Assembly (NCBI RefSeq): GCF_003286085.1
Contig: NW_020825294.1
Location: forward strand, 10,934,501 to 10,998,500
Length of the DNA stretch: 64,000 bases
Source of the DNA: Drosophila persimilis
Lineage: Eukaryota; Arthropoda; Insecta; Diptera; Drosophilidae
Direction of reading: 5' to 3'
A model generated the notes under the pieces. It was not told the origin of the DNA, did no database searches, and was given only the letters and a program-made list of their open reading frames with translations. The position numbers and the translations under genes were made by a program. Of this stretch, positions 46,631 through 57,186 are shown piece after piece; the first letter of the stretch is position 1, and each line of letters starts with the position of its first letter.

Positions 46631-49600
46631 ATTCATTGGGGGCATACGTGAGCCTACACAAACATATACACAGCCAGGGCAAACAAAAAGCATAGCCTAC
46701 CTATGCGGGCGGCGTATTTATTTACGCCTTTGAGTGGTTTACGCCCAGCTGCCTTCCAGCTATCTATCCCCCTCACAGCCCCAGTCACAGTCCCAGTCGC
46801 AGCCCCTTTCCTTTTTCTCTTCCACATGTCACTCGCCAGTTTTCATGCTTTTTTATACGCGCACATATACATACATATTTGTTTTTACTTTACACTTTTA
46901 CAAACAGTTTTTTAAACAACTTTGGCGGAGTGCGATCTGAATGGAATGGGTAAACATTTACGAGTACGAGTATGAGTGAAATTGCAGCCGCGGCTCGAGG
47001 TTCCTTTGAGTAATTGGTTCAGGGCTTTGGTTATGGGTTCCATTGATACATTCCCTACTTTAAGCTGACAATCTTTTTTCAAATATTTTTCAAAGCGTGC
47101 TTCAGTGTAAGCCTTGATTTAATCCGTGAATTCAGACCTGATTCGATTTCCATGAAGATTTGAGTTCACTTTGGGAAATACCTATTCCGCCTAAGAACTT
47201 TTATTTGTAGTTCACTCCGTTTTTTGCTGAAAAATAATTATTATGTTATTCCTTTATTCTAACCAAAAATACCTTTAAAACTTGAAATATATTTTTATTG
47301 CTTGAGTTTTGAAATATAATTTATAATGGTCACTGTCCCTGATGTTCCCTGAATTAAATGTTTCTCCCCCCACCAAACAACTCATATCCACTGAATATCC
47401 ACATCCAAATACCAGGTTGCACATGCTTCTGATGCTCCAGCCCTGCGACGAAGCATGGAATATGGTATCCTTTCTATTCAGCCGGCTTCGGCTTCCTTCA
47501 TTCATTTGCCAGCTGAACTTTTCGCTAATTAGTCTCTTCCTTAAAGCAGCTTTCAAGGACTTTAAGCTTTGGCATCAGTTTTTCCCTGGCATATCATAAT
47601 CTTTAATAAACTCTGCCACCTGTCAAGCGTCAGCTAATTAAGCGCGCGGAGAAAACAAAAAATGGTCGGTCAGTGGGTCGATTGGGTCTTTTGGGGGATT
47701 TGGTGCGGCGAGCCATGGTGCGGGCTCGTTAATGATGTTGCCACCAGACAGCCACCGTCTCAGGCTCTAATTAATTAGCCAAGTTTGTTTTTGGTTTTTT
47801 GTATTTTGTATTAAATGTATTTTTTCAGCGAAAGTTTATTTAAAGCAACTTGATGCTTAATGAGTTGATGAGGATAGTGGAAAAGTGGGTCACTCTCGGC
47901 TGCAGTCGCTACTCCTTTGCTATTGCAGATAGAAATCCCAGCTAAACTTCATTCTCCTTCCAGTGTGGATTTTAGTTGAGAATGTTTTCTCCGTAGCCAA
48001 CCCGCCAGCTGGCCATCAATAAACATAAATGGAAATGTTACACGAGTGCTTGGGCTTGCCTTCAAATTGGATGTTGTTTCCAACCATCCAGGGTAGAATC
48101 AATAAACAACGTGGCAGTTTATGCATATTTTTCCAAATATTATTATGCAATATAAATAGGTCTACTCGTACATTGGGTGGGATGTGCGCACAGTTCTGGC
48201 CAGAACTTTCGGCGAGAAGTACGGAGCCCAAATTATTGTAAAATAAACAAAATCAGACAACAATCAAGTTTTCGCACAGACTGTGCTGCCGCTGCTTGCC
48301 GCATCCTGTTGCCTGTTTTTCAGACCACCCGCACATCCGCCCATCCGCCGCACCTGCTACCGCAACAGCAGCACCAACACAACACCTTGGCCAAAGTTTT
48401 TTGTTTGCCTGCAGATTTTCCGAGCACCGAGTTTTGTTTGCTTGTCAATGCAGGACGCCAGAAAAGAAAACAACCAGCAAAATGTGCTCTCCCTGCGACT
48501 GTACTTGATAATGCTCACTGAGATTGCATAATGAAATCAAATTGGAAAATAATTTGCATTTTATAAAATAAAGTTTTTGTGTTTTGCTGGGAATGGCCAC
48601 AAAAAGGATTTCGAAAGGTGTACTATGGGCAGCCGTTTGTTTTTCGGCAATTGTTTTTTCGAACTCTGAGAATTTTTTGTTACTCTTTATTTCCTTGGAA
48701 AATTCAAATTTTCTGCAGAAAATATTGTAGGTTGTTGAAAGACAATACTTTACTTCTGCCAGTGACACCGGGGAGTACTCTCTGTTGTAGGCGAGTACCC
48801 TCTCACCAGGCTAGTAACTGAAATGGAGAGACAGGGACCTAAAACTTAATTAACTAATCAACTCATCTGAGTTTTTCTCGCACATGTGTAAGCCTTTTTG
48901 GGAAAGTTTTCAAAGCGATCTAAATATTTGCGAAACTTTCGAACAGCCATTTCATTCCGTACACTCTTCTCTTCTGCCAACTTTATAAATTAATTGCTGC
49001 TTTCAGGCTAACAAATTTAAATGTTATAAGCCAAAGTTTATGCATTTAATAGGCGACTATTGAAATATCGGAAGAAAGTGCAGTGAGGGGTGAAAGTTTG
49101 TAAAGAATTCAGGTTGACATTTTGGGTCTGGCAGGGATTTTTGGTCTGGCCTTCTATACAACTTGTGATTGGCATTTTTATTACAATTAATTTATGGGCC
49201 TGCACGCTTGAATGCGAACATGAATATAAATGTCACAAATGGCGAACGAATTCATCAATCAATATTCAATTGATTTAATGAAATTATTCTGTTTGATTTT
49301 TGCCATTTTGTTTTTGCCCCGTTCATAGTTTACAGTTCACAGTTCACAGTTCAATTGTGCGCTCTGACCTCAATTGCATTCGAATACTCGAGCATGGAAT
49401 ACATGGAAGGCGTACAGCAAGGATGGGTAAAGTTTCCTTTTAATTGCTTTTTACATAATTCACGCTCATTTATCCCATAACTGACTGACAAATTACAAGA
49501 CCCTAAAGAGACAATGAGCGGTGCCTGGCAAAAGCATGCCAATTTGGTGGAGAGATGTGTCGAGAGATGCCACTTAAACCTGACACAAACAAAACAAGCA

Positions 49601-52600
49601 CAAAACAGGGAGATGGGTATGGGGATGGGGTTGCATGTCCTTTCACATGAACAGCTCATAAAAATGCGATGCGAGCTGACAACACTTTTGTGTTTATGTA
49701 TGAGTGAAGGTCCTGAAACCATTCTGTAAGAGTACTCGTGCATCCCCCATCCCCCATCCCCCATGCCCCGTCCCCATTCCGCATCACCCATCACCTGGCT
49801 TAGGTTTCATGCCTGCAGCAGTGCCACAGTTCTTCCTACCAACACGCAATCCTGTCATGCTCTCAGCCAGCACTCATTCAAAATGAGAGTTTATATGATA
49901 TACGACGAATGTACGAACTTGTCTGCGAGAAGAGTGTCCTTTTCTGCCATTTGCCTGCTGTTTTGCTGGGGATGTGTTAATTACAGAAAAATTGCGAGAA
50001 CCTGTATTATTTACATTGTTATCAAGATTGAGCCTGAGATTCCCATTGTGTGGCCCTTGTTGCGTGTCTCTCATATAATTGCATCCACGAGGAGGTGTGT
50101 TTGTCTCTCTCTCTCTCTCTCTCTCTTTCTTTCTCTTTGGGTTTGTGCTATAGTTAGGGGAATGTCCGACTATTGTCTCAGGGTTAGCTTCTGTTGTAAG
50201 TGAATACCCCTCGGGGCTTCTGAGGGATTTGCTGCGATCCAAATGAGGGAGGGGGAGCATTTTATGTATGCCTCATGATGATAGAAGACATGTTTATGTT
50301 TTTGGAGCTTATTTCGGGTAAAGATAAAATATGCAAGTATATTTTAAATTCTAAGCTGGTATGGTATTAGCTGAGTTCTTCAACTAATAATTACAACATA
50401 AAAGTAACTTACATGGAATACTATACTGGTTTGCAGTGAATCCGTTTTGTTTAGCCTTTGAATGATCCGCTGGAAAAAGGAATAGATTTAAACTGCTGGA
50501 ATGCGTCTATATATCTTGGGACATTACTTATTGTGAATGTACAATGTTCTTCACTTCTCCATGTGATCAGCATGTATCAGAGTTTTCTATCATCCGTTTT
50601 GGCCCTTCGGCATTCTTCTCTGGAATTCCACTTTAATTGTCTTTTGCCATTCGGCTGAGGCTTGTCTCCTTCTGTGCGTGTATCTGTGCGAGTATCTGTT
50701 TTTGTGGCATTGTTCCTACGATTCTTGTTCTTGGTCCTTGGTCCTAGGTCGCTCGTGCTGTTGTTATTGCATTCCTTTGCTTTGGTTTTTCGTAGCGCGT
50801 AAATAAATTTCATATCATGACATTTATTACTGACCCTTAAGCTCCCCGCCGACCCCCAATCACAATCCGTATTCCAAAGCCCACGAGCCCAATACATGTG
50901 GGCTTGGAGATTACCAACAGTTTTCCCCAGCTCCAGCTACAGCTACAGCTCCAGCTCCAGCATCAGCCCCAGCCACATCCCCGGTTCAGCCTCCACGGAT
51001 TCCCAATGGCTTTTTCCACAGCCGCAGCGGTTACAATTTTCATTTAAGATTTGCTTTCCTTTTTTTAGTTGGTGTTTTTCCCAGGGTTTCTCTGTGCCCC
51101 ACTCACATACACATACATTTTGATTTATTTTAGCACTCAATGGGTGGGGTGGGGTAGTGTATAGGTATGGTGTGGTATGGCTTGGTGTGGGGCAAGGACA
51201 GTGGGGCCGAGGGTGAACAATGACGAGAAATGCAAAACAAATGCAAAGGAAATGAACGGGGCCTGAAATGAATGCAAAATGAAAGGCGAGCGTGTGGAGA
51301 TGGAAATGTAGATGGAGATGAAGAAGATTAAATGTAAGTGGAAGACGGCACACAGAAACAATTGTAGTTAATTTACGCGTAGAGAGAAATGCATAACAAA
51401 TTAATGAGAGGTCCACAATGAAGGAGCACAACTCCTGTGCCTGTCCGCTGTCCGTGCCCCGGGAGAGGACCTGGACCTTGGATCCGTGAGATTCTCTTTT
51501 AAAGTTTACTTGACTGTGAAATAAGCGGACAACGGAGGATCCTCGGAATGAATGAACGAATGAATGGGGAAAAAAACGCATTGTCTTTGTCTTTTGCATA
51601 ATTTATTTATATTTTCATTTTCATGGAGCGTAATTCGCGTAGTTAAGAAGAAAGAAAGGGAGACGCAGCAGAAGCAGATGCCTACATTTCCGCCTCAGCA
51701 AATAATTACAAGCTTAATAACAAATTTAATATTGCCGAGGCAGAGACCCGGGCCGAAGTCCGAGTCCGAGTCCGAGCCCGAGACGGAGCCATTTTATTTA
51801 TTACTTACCCTTTGCTCAGCCTTTATCTGCTCCTCCGCTTTGCTGTGTGTTGTGTGTGTTCCTTCTCAACTGTTGATATTCTCATACGCTTTTTGCGTTT
51901 TAATGAGACGCCCTCCCTCCAGCGGCCGATGGGTCCTCTGTTTGCGCACCAATAACAATGAGCATGTCCCTCCTGTGACCCTTTTATTGCCGTCCATTCG
52001 GTTACAGTCTTTGCCATTAAAGCACGCAAAGGCATACACACTCGCGTGCACGTACTCGGCTCTTATTTACACTTGTCAGCCCCGGCAGCCACCCCCTGGA
52101 ACACGCTGTTTGTCGCTCTTTAAGTTGTCTGAAGAGCTGTTGGCCTTGCAATTAGTTAAGGGAGCATGTCAGGACTTCTTCTATTTGTTTCGCTTGTTGC
52201 AGCGCAATTTTGAAGCAATGTTGCGCTCTGGGCCACTTCAGAATTACTAAACACACAGAGCACTTGAAGATGTTCCCTGATGCTCTGACTAATTGCCAAG
52301 CAAGTCAAGTTCTTGGCCAGCAGGACAAAGGCAAGATTTGAGTGGCATTCTGACTGAAGATCCTCAGCGAGACATGAATAAAGTATAACATTCAAACTGA
52401 ATTTATGAACTGATTTAAGTAAACTATAAGAAACTTCTGTAGCCTTCACTTCACAGACTGTAAGTATTCCTACCACGATGTCTGCGAAGCTTTTCATTTG
52501 GTATATCTAATACAATAAGTAGGCATGTGAATAGAGGAGAAGAACGAAACGGTTGCAACTGAGAAAAGAGCGCCTGTACGTTATCGACACTCACAGAGAA

Positions 52601-52914
52601 AATGGTAGACAACGCCAGTAAGCACATCGAGCACATCGTTTCTTCGGCTCGCATTCGATTAAGAACCAAATGACATCGCTTGGAGAATCAGAAATAGAGA
52701 GAGAGAATAGTTCACTAGTATTAATGTATCAACTAGTATCTCATGTATTTAAGTCAATTCTTTAAGATAGCCATTATGTTCTTTACAAATCAGCACAGCT
52801 TTGAGTTATAGCTCTTTCTTACTGTCAGTTTTATATAACATATAAGCTCGTAGAATACATATTTTTAATATTATCAGTAAAATTCTCCATAAAAATCCTA
52901 AGAATGGGTAAGAT
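46631..52914. other. Noncoding DNA, about 6.3 kb
   Basis: Intergenic-looking DNA with CATCCCC repeats (49741-49770), (TC)n (50104-50138), an AGCTCC tract (50926-50968) and GTCCGA repeats (51757-51786). The longer ORFs (for example 50943-51599 minus, 51564-52250 plus) run through these simple tracts and carry no domain. The last few hundred bases hold the promoter of the CATIP-like gene; no TATA box is evident. Confidence 0.45.
50104..50138. repeat. (TC)n microsatellite
   Basis: A long CT run followed by TTTC units. Another CT run lies at 63408-63428. Confidence 0.85.
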
Positions 52915-54180
52915 ATGTACTTAGTTCCTCGCAATCACTTTAATCGGTTATTAAAAATAGCTTCAGAAGAAGATACAACTAAACTGATGTTGGACCCACC
53001 GCTCTTTGTGCCGTGCGACTTGGATACATTTCGAGACCCGAATAAGAAGCGCGTTTTTAGTGAGGCCTGCGAGGAGACGGATAAGCTTAGTGCCCAGGAT
53101 GAGATCAGTGTATCGAGTATTATATCGGCTCTGCTGCGGCCCATCGAGCCCTCCGATGACCAGTATCGGGTGTGCGACTGGGGCATCAATCCCAAGCAGT
53201 TTCTGCCCGTGAAGCAAGCCGTCATTTTTAAAGAGCAGCTGTATATCTCCAAGCTAAGGAACACCAACTGCAAGCTCAACGAGAATCTGAAGATTTTCTT
53301 CGAGCGCGAACTGAAACAGATTGGAAGATTCTGCCTGAACGTGGAGGAGGCCTACGATGGATACGTGGTCTTCAGCAGCAGCAAGATGAAGAAGGGCAAG
53401 GGCATCGTCGAGTGTGGCCATCAGCTGAAGGGGAAGTACGACGAAAAGTTTCTGCTGATCTGCGAGAAGCGCATGGAGTTCGATCGCGTCGATCATGCCA
53501 AGATTGAAAAGACCCTGGAGCTAAGAAACCATGCGGATCTTCTTCTCACAGCGATTCGGGCGACGAAGATCAACGAGGAAACCCAGAAGTTCAAGGCCCG
53601 CATCGACATCAAGGATCGTGATCATGTGTTTGTGCTCGATGGAGGCATCATGCTCCTCATGCGGCACTTGGTGTGCAACAATTTTGTGGGCGACTTTGAG
53701 TACTACACCATGAACCTCTACGGCCGAGTGCTACGCTGCAATCTGGTGGTGCACAAAGAGCGCAAGGTGGTACGAATCTTCTACCGGACCTACAAGAACA
53801 CCGTGCATATTGTGACCCAGCAGTGCTTCAACGATGAACTGCAGGATGTGGCCGAGACGTTCATGACCCCCGAAGGCCGCATTGCCCTGCACTATTGGCG
53901 CGGCTACAACTATTTGCTGCACGCCGCTTGCATCCCGCCGAAGCGCAAGGAGATGATTCTGCCCAAACTAGAGCTGATGTGGCGTCAGAACACCCAGCTG
54001 GCCAGGAAATTCAGAGAACTGAAGGCCCTAAACTATGACAATGCCATAAATTACCTGGAAGGTCACTCCGAGCTGGCCGACTTCATGCAGGACTATGTGC
54101 TGAATCTCTTACGCTATAAGCCCAGCAACGTCCTTGAGTTTTCCATCATGTTCTTCCAAAACATGGCCGCTAATTCCTAG
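52915..54180 (+). CDS. CATIP-like protein (ciliogenesis-associated TTC17-interacting)
   Basis: A single-exon ORF of 421 aa. An in-frame TAA lies two codons before the ATG, so this start stands unless an upstream exon is spliced in. The middle (about residues 120-190) aligns in pattern with the part of human CATIP that follows its FFSETL segment: here LKIFFERELKQIGR, later CGHQLKGKYDEKF. The C-terminal 43 residues (379-421, YLEGHSELADFMQDYVLNLL, then KPSNVLEFSIMFF) match the CATIP C-terminus, a dimerisation/docking-like helical pair related in shape to RIIa domains. In vertebrates CATIP associates with TTC17 and actin and is needed for ciliogenesis. No signal peptide or membrane segment is seen. 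It lies 1 kb upstream of a tektin gene on the same strand. Codon usage is strongly G/C-ending after the first 30 codons, which supports real coding. Confidence 0.85.
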   Translation: MYLVPRNHFNRLLKIASEEDTTKLMLDPPLFVPCDLDTFRDPNKKRVFSEACEETDKLSAQDEISVSSIISALLRPIEPSDDQYRVCDWGINPKQFLPVKQAVIFKEQLYISKLRNTNCKLNENLKIFFERELKQIGRFCLNVEEAYDGYVVFSSSKMKKGKGIVECGHQLKGKYDEKFLLICEKRMEFDRVDHAKIEKTLELRNHADLLLTAIRATKINEETQKFKARIDIKDRDHVFVLDGGIMLLMRHLVCNNFVGDFEYYTMNLYGRVLRCNLVVHKERKVVRIFYRTYKNTVHIVTQQCFNDELQDVAETFMTPEGRIALHYWRGYNYLLHAACIPPKRKEMILPKLELMWRQNTQLARKFRELKALNYDNAINYLEGHSELADFMQDYVLNLLRYKPSNVLEFSIMFFQNMAANS

Positions 54181-54239
54181 TTAAACCAAAACGCTTAATT
54201 ATGCTTTAAATTGTCAGTCTTAAGTCAGAGAAGTTCTGG

Positions 54240-54245
54240 AATAAA
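54240..54245 (+). promoter_or_regulatory. Polyadenylation signal of the CATIP-like gene
   Basis: AATAAA 60 bp after the stop codon, giving a short 3' UTR. Confidence 0.65.
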
Positions 54246-55217
54246 CATCAATCGTTTAGACTATAAAATATTTCAACACTACCTCTCCGGAGCAGAAGCT
54301 TCCAATAGATCTTATAATATTTCCTATAATATCTTCTAATATCTTTTATCGCAACTATTTTTAATTACCCTCTCGGAGGGTACTAAACAACAATACTAAA
54401 AGATACAAAGCAACAAAATGTTTACATAGTATAACACTATCGGGACCTGCCACGTTTTGCTGTGGTGCACATTGTAGTCGCACGGATTAGAAATGAGGAT
54501 AACTCAATTGATTGCTTCGTTGATGAACAATAATATCTAGAGGTTTGAAGCTGATCTCCAATTATAAAAATTTCGTCTTCGCTGAGCCGTTCTCAACTGA
54601 TGAAATACCATATATTTTTCAGTCCTTTTAGTGATAGTGGGTAAATAGATACGACTCGCTCAGACAGAAGAGAGAGCGCGTTGAGCGTTGAGGGATACCT
54701 TAGGTGAAAAATCTAGTTTTTGTCTTTAACGTATATTAGGCAAAGAGGTGGATTTTACCTTGCATGCGTGGAATTTTCTTTTTCACCCCAATATATAAGA
54801 AATGTGTAGTTACCGTGTAGTTGCCATGTAATAAATTAGAGTCGCCCACACAGTAGCCCCGCTGAGGAATTCACTGTCTGGCGTGTTGCAATGGAAACAG
54901 ATCCGAATTCTAATAGACACCCGACATATATATATAGATTTAGTATACCAAAATCTGAGCAAATGATTTCAGAAAAATACCTACTGTATAACAGTGGATA
55001 CGGTATATTCGAGGCTTTTGACAAAGGCAAAAAGCAATCTAGTAACCGTTGCCATACCCGAAAGGCAGATTGAATGTTTATGTCCTTTAAACAAGTGAAA
55101 CGAAATTTTCAGTCAGAATCTATTTCACGAACAAAGCAAAAGCGAAGCGGAGAAAAAATTAGTTTAAAATAAATATTCTTGTTACTTTTTGTGGTCTTGT
55201 GAGTAAGTTAATTGAGG
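54246..55217. other. Spacer between the CATIP-like and tektin genes
   Basis: About 1 kb of AT-rich DNA. It holds a perfect palindrome TACCCTCTCGGAGGGTA at 54366-54382 and words such as ATACCATATATTTTT and TATACCAAAA near 54607 and 54945 that look like old interspersed-repeat debris. A 60-codon ORF (54891-55073) has no family resemblance. The tektin promoter should lie in the last few hundred bases. Confidence 0.45.
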
Positions 55218-57094
55218 ATGAGTTGTGAGGAAAAGAAGACGCCGCACCAGGGAGACGGGGATTGCCAAGCCAAGGTCAAGGACCTAAATCCTCCGGCAAC
55301 ATGTCCGGCTCCATTGATCTGTCCACTGCCGCCAGATCCTCCCTCATTTCGACTGAAGAAGGCTCCGAACCCGGCTAAGGTGGCTTTAGCACCGTACCCC
55401 GAAGAGGCTGCCCAGCAGAACATCCACCTGACAGTGGTGGGTCCGGCCCAGGAGCACCAGAAGCTTCAGGCCGATCTCCAAGCCGGAGTAGATCACCAGC
55501 AGAAGCAGCTGGCCGACATGCGAGCAGATCAGTACAATCAATCGCAGAAACCCATCTTTACGGAAGAAGTTCAGTTTGCCGTGAGTATCTAAAGTCTTCT
55601 AAAGTTTTTCCGTTTCCCTTAATAATCTGTTCGGTGCAGCGTGCCATGGACCCGAATAGGGACAACCTTCAGAATCCGCCATGCTATTTGCCGCAGGCGG
55701 GCGACGATCTGCCACACAAGGATCAGCTGATGCCAATGGGTCCGATCGGGCCCTGGGCTTCTGGCAAGGTCGATTGGAGTCCTATGGCAGGCCTGACGGG
55801 AACACGTCCTGTGGTGGATCGTTACTCGATCACTCGCTTCAGTCCTAACGAGTGGAGAACAAGGAACCATCAAACGATTCAATTGATCAACGGAGTGCTG
55901 GACAAGGCGGATAAGTAATGACTATCTAGTACCCTGATCAGAATGCATACGTTAAACACTTCCTCCCGCAGAAATCGCTTTAGTGCTGCTACAGAGTTCC
56001 AGCGACTGTCGGCGTTGGTCACGAAAACCCAGGCGGAAACTACCGACAAGCTGAAGCTGCGATCCCAGTTGATTGGTAAATGGAAGAACACTCTGGAGAA
56101 TGCCATTAAAGCGATGGCCGACGAGATATCCACAATGGAAGTGGAACGCATAAAGCTGCGCAAGTCACTCGTGATACTCGGCGTTCCGGAGTCAATTGCC
56201 AAGGAGTGCATTGAGAAACGCGCCTCTCGTCCCGACACGGAGCTGGTGAGGGATCAGACCGAGGAAGAGCTTGTCAACGAACTGGCTCTGATTGCCGAAA
56301 TACGGCGCCTGCTGAAGAAGACCCTCGAGGACTTTGAGGCTCAGCAGGTTGAGAATCGCACGGCCAGGCAGCGGTTGGAGTACGACTGGAGTGATAAGAA
56401 GGAGGCCTACGAAATCGATACCCTCAACCAGGGCCTCAACAACAACTCACGAACGATTATGTTTCGGCCCGGAGCTGTGCGTCAGCCCCCAGAGCAGGCA
56501 TCAGAGAAGTACTGGGAGCATTTCAGCATGGAGACACTCGAGGACTGTGAGAAGTGCCGCCAGAAGTCGGTGGCCCTGCGCGCAACCCTCAACTCGATCC
56601 TGATGAACGCCGCCCGGGACATTCGCACCCAGGCCGATATAGTAGAGAAGGCTCTTACGGCGCGCATCAATTGCACCCAGGAGGCAGTGCAGCGTTTCGA
56701 GAACGATCTTCGCAACATCCTGCAGACCCTCGCCGACACCGAGACCCGCATCCTCACCATTCGCCGTCGCGTTCGCAGCTTCGATTCGGCCATGAAGGTG
56801 GCCCAGACGCGAATGGACAACCGCAGCTATCGCCCCAATGTCGAGAACTGTCGAGACGTGGCCCAACAGGACCTCATCGACGAGGTGCACACCATCCAGA
56901 GCAGCGTCTCCGCGATGCTCCACGAACTGGACGAGGCCGAGCGGGTCAAGAGTGATCTGGTGTCAGCACGCGCCGTCCTCGAGCGGGAGATAATGCTCAA
57001 GCGCCGCACCCTGTTTACGGATCGGGAACGCTGTATGCTGCTTCGCTCACACTACCCATCGGCGAATGCCCTGAGCGGCTCGGCAACGTTCTAG
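55218..57094 (+). CDS. Tektin (tektin-4-like) with N-terminal extension
   Basis: Three exons: 55218-55580, 55640-55914, 55972-57094, coding for 586 aa. The introns are 59 bp (phase 0) and 57 bp (phase 2), both GT...AG. An in-frame TAA at 55209-55211 fixes the first ATG at 55218. Residues 1-180 are an unusual proline-rich extension. The tektin coiled-coil core begins near residue 186 (RFSPNEWRTRN) and has DWSDKKEAYEID, VAQTRMDNR and the signature nonapeptide as RPNVENCRD at 500-508 (usual form RPNVELCRD). The WSDKxEAY segment is closest to tektin-4 among those I know. Tektins are filaments inside axonemal doublet microtubules. Typical family length is about 430-450 aa. The gene is tandem with the CATIP-like gene. 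Confidence 0.93.
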
Positions 57095-57180
57095 ATAATG
57101 GTTCTCCTGGAATGGATCAAAATTGTTGAGTTATATTTTATATGGTTCTTTGACGTAGCAGTATATGAGATGCACGTTTA

Positions 57181-57186
57181 AATAAA
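57181..57186 (+). promoter_or_regulatory. Polyadenylation signal of the tektin gene
   Basis: AATAAA 86 bp after the tektin stop codon. Confidence 0.65.

Noticed and set aside
50943..51599. 218-codon minus-strand ORF
   Set aside because: Runs through AGCTCC and GTGGGG/TGTGG simple tracts and reads as H/L/F-rich low-complexity protein.
54891..55073. 60-codon ORF between the CATIP-like and tektin genes
   Set aside because: Composition looks protein-like, but it is short and lies in repeat-like DNA with TATACCAAAA words; no support as a gene.
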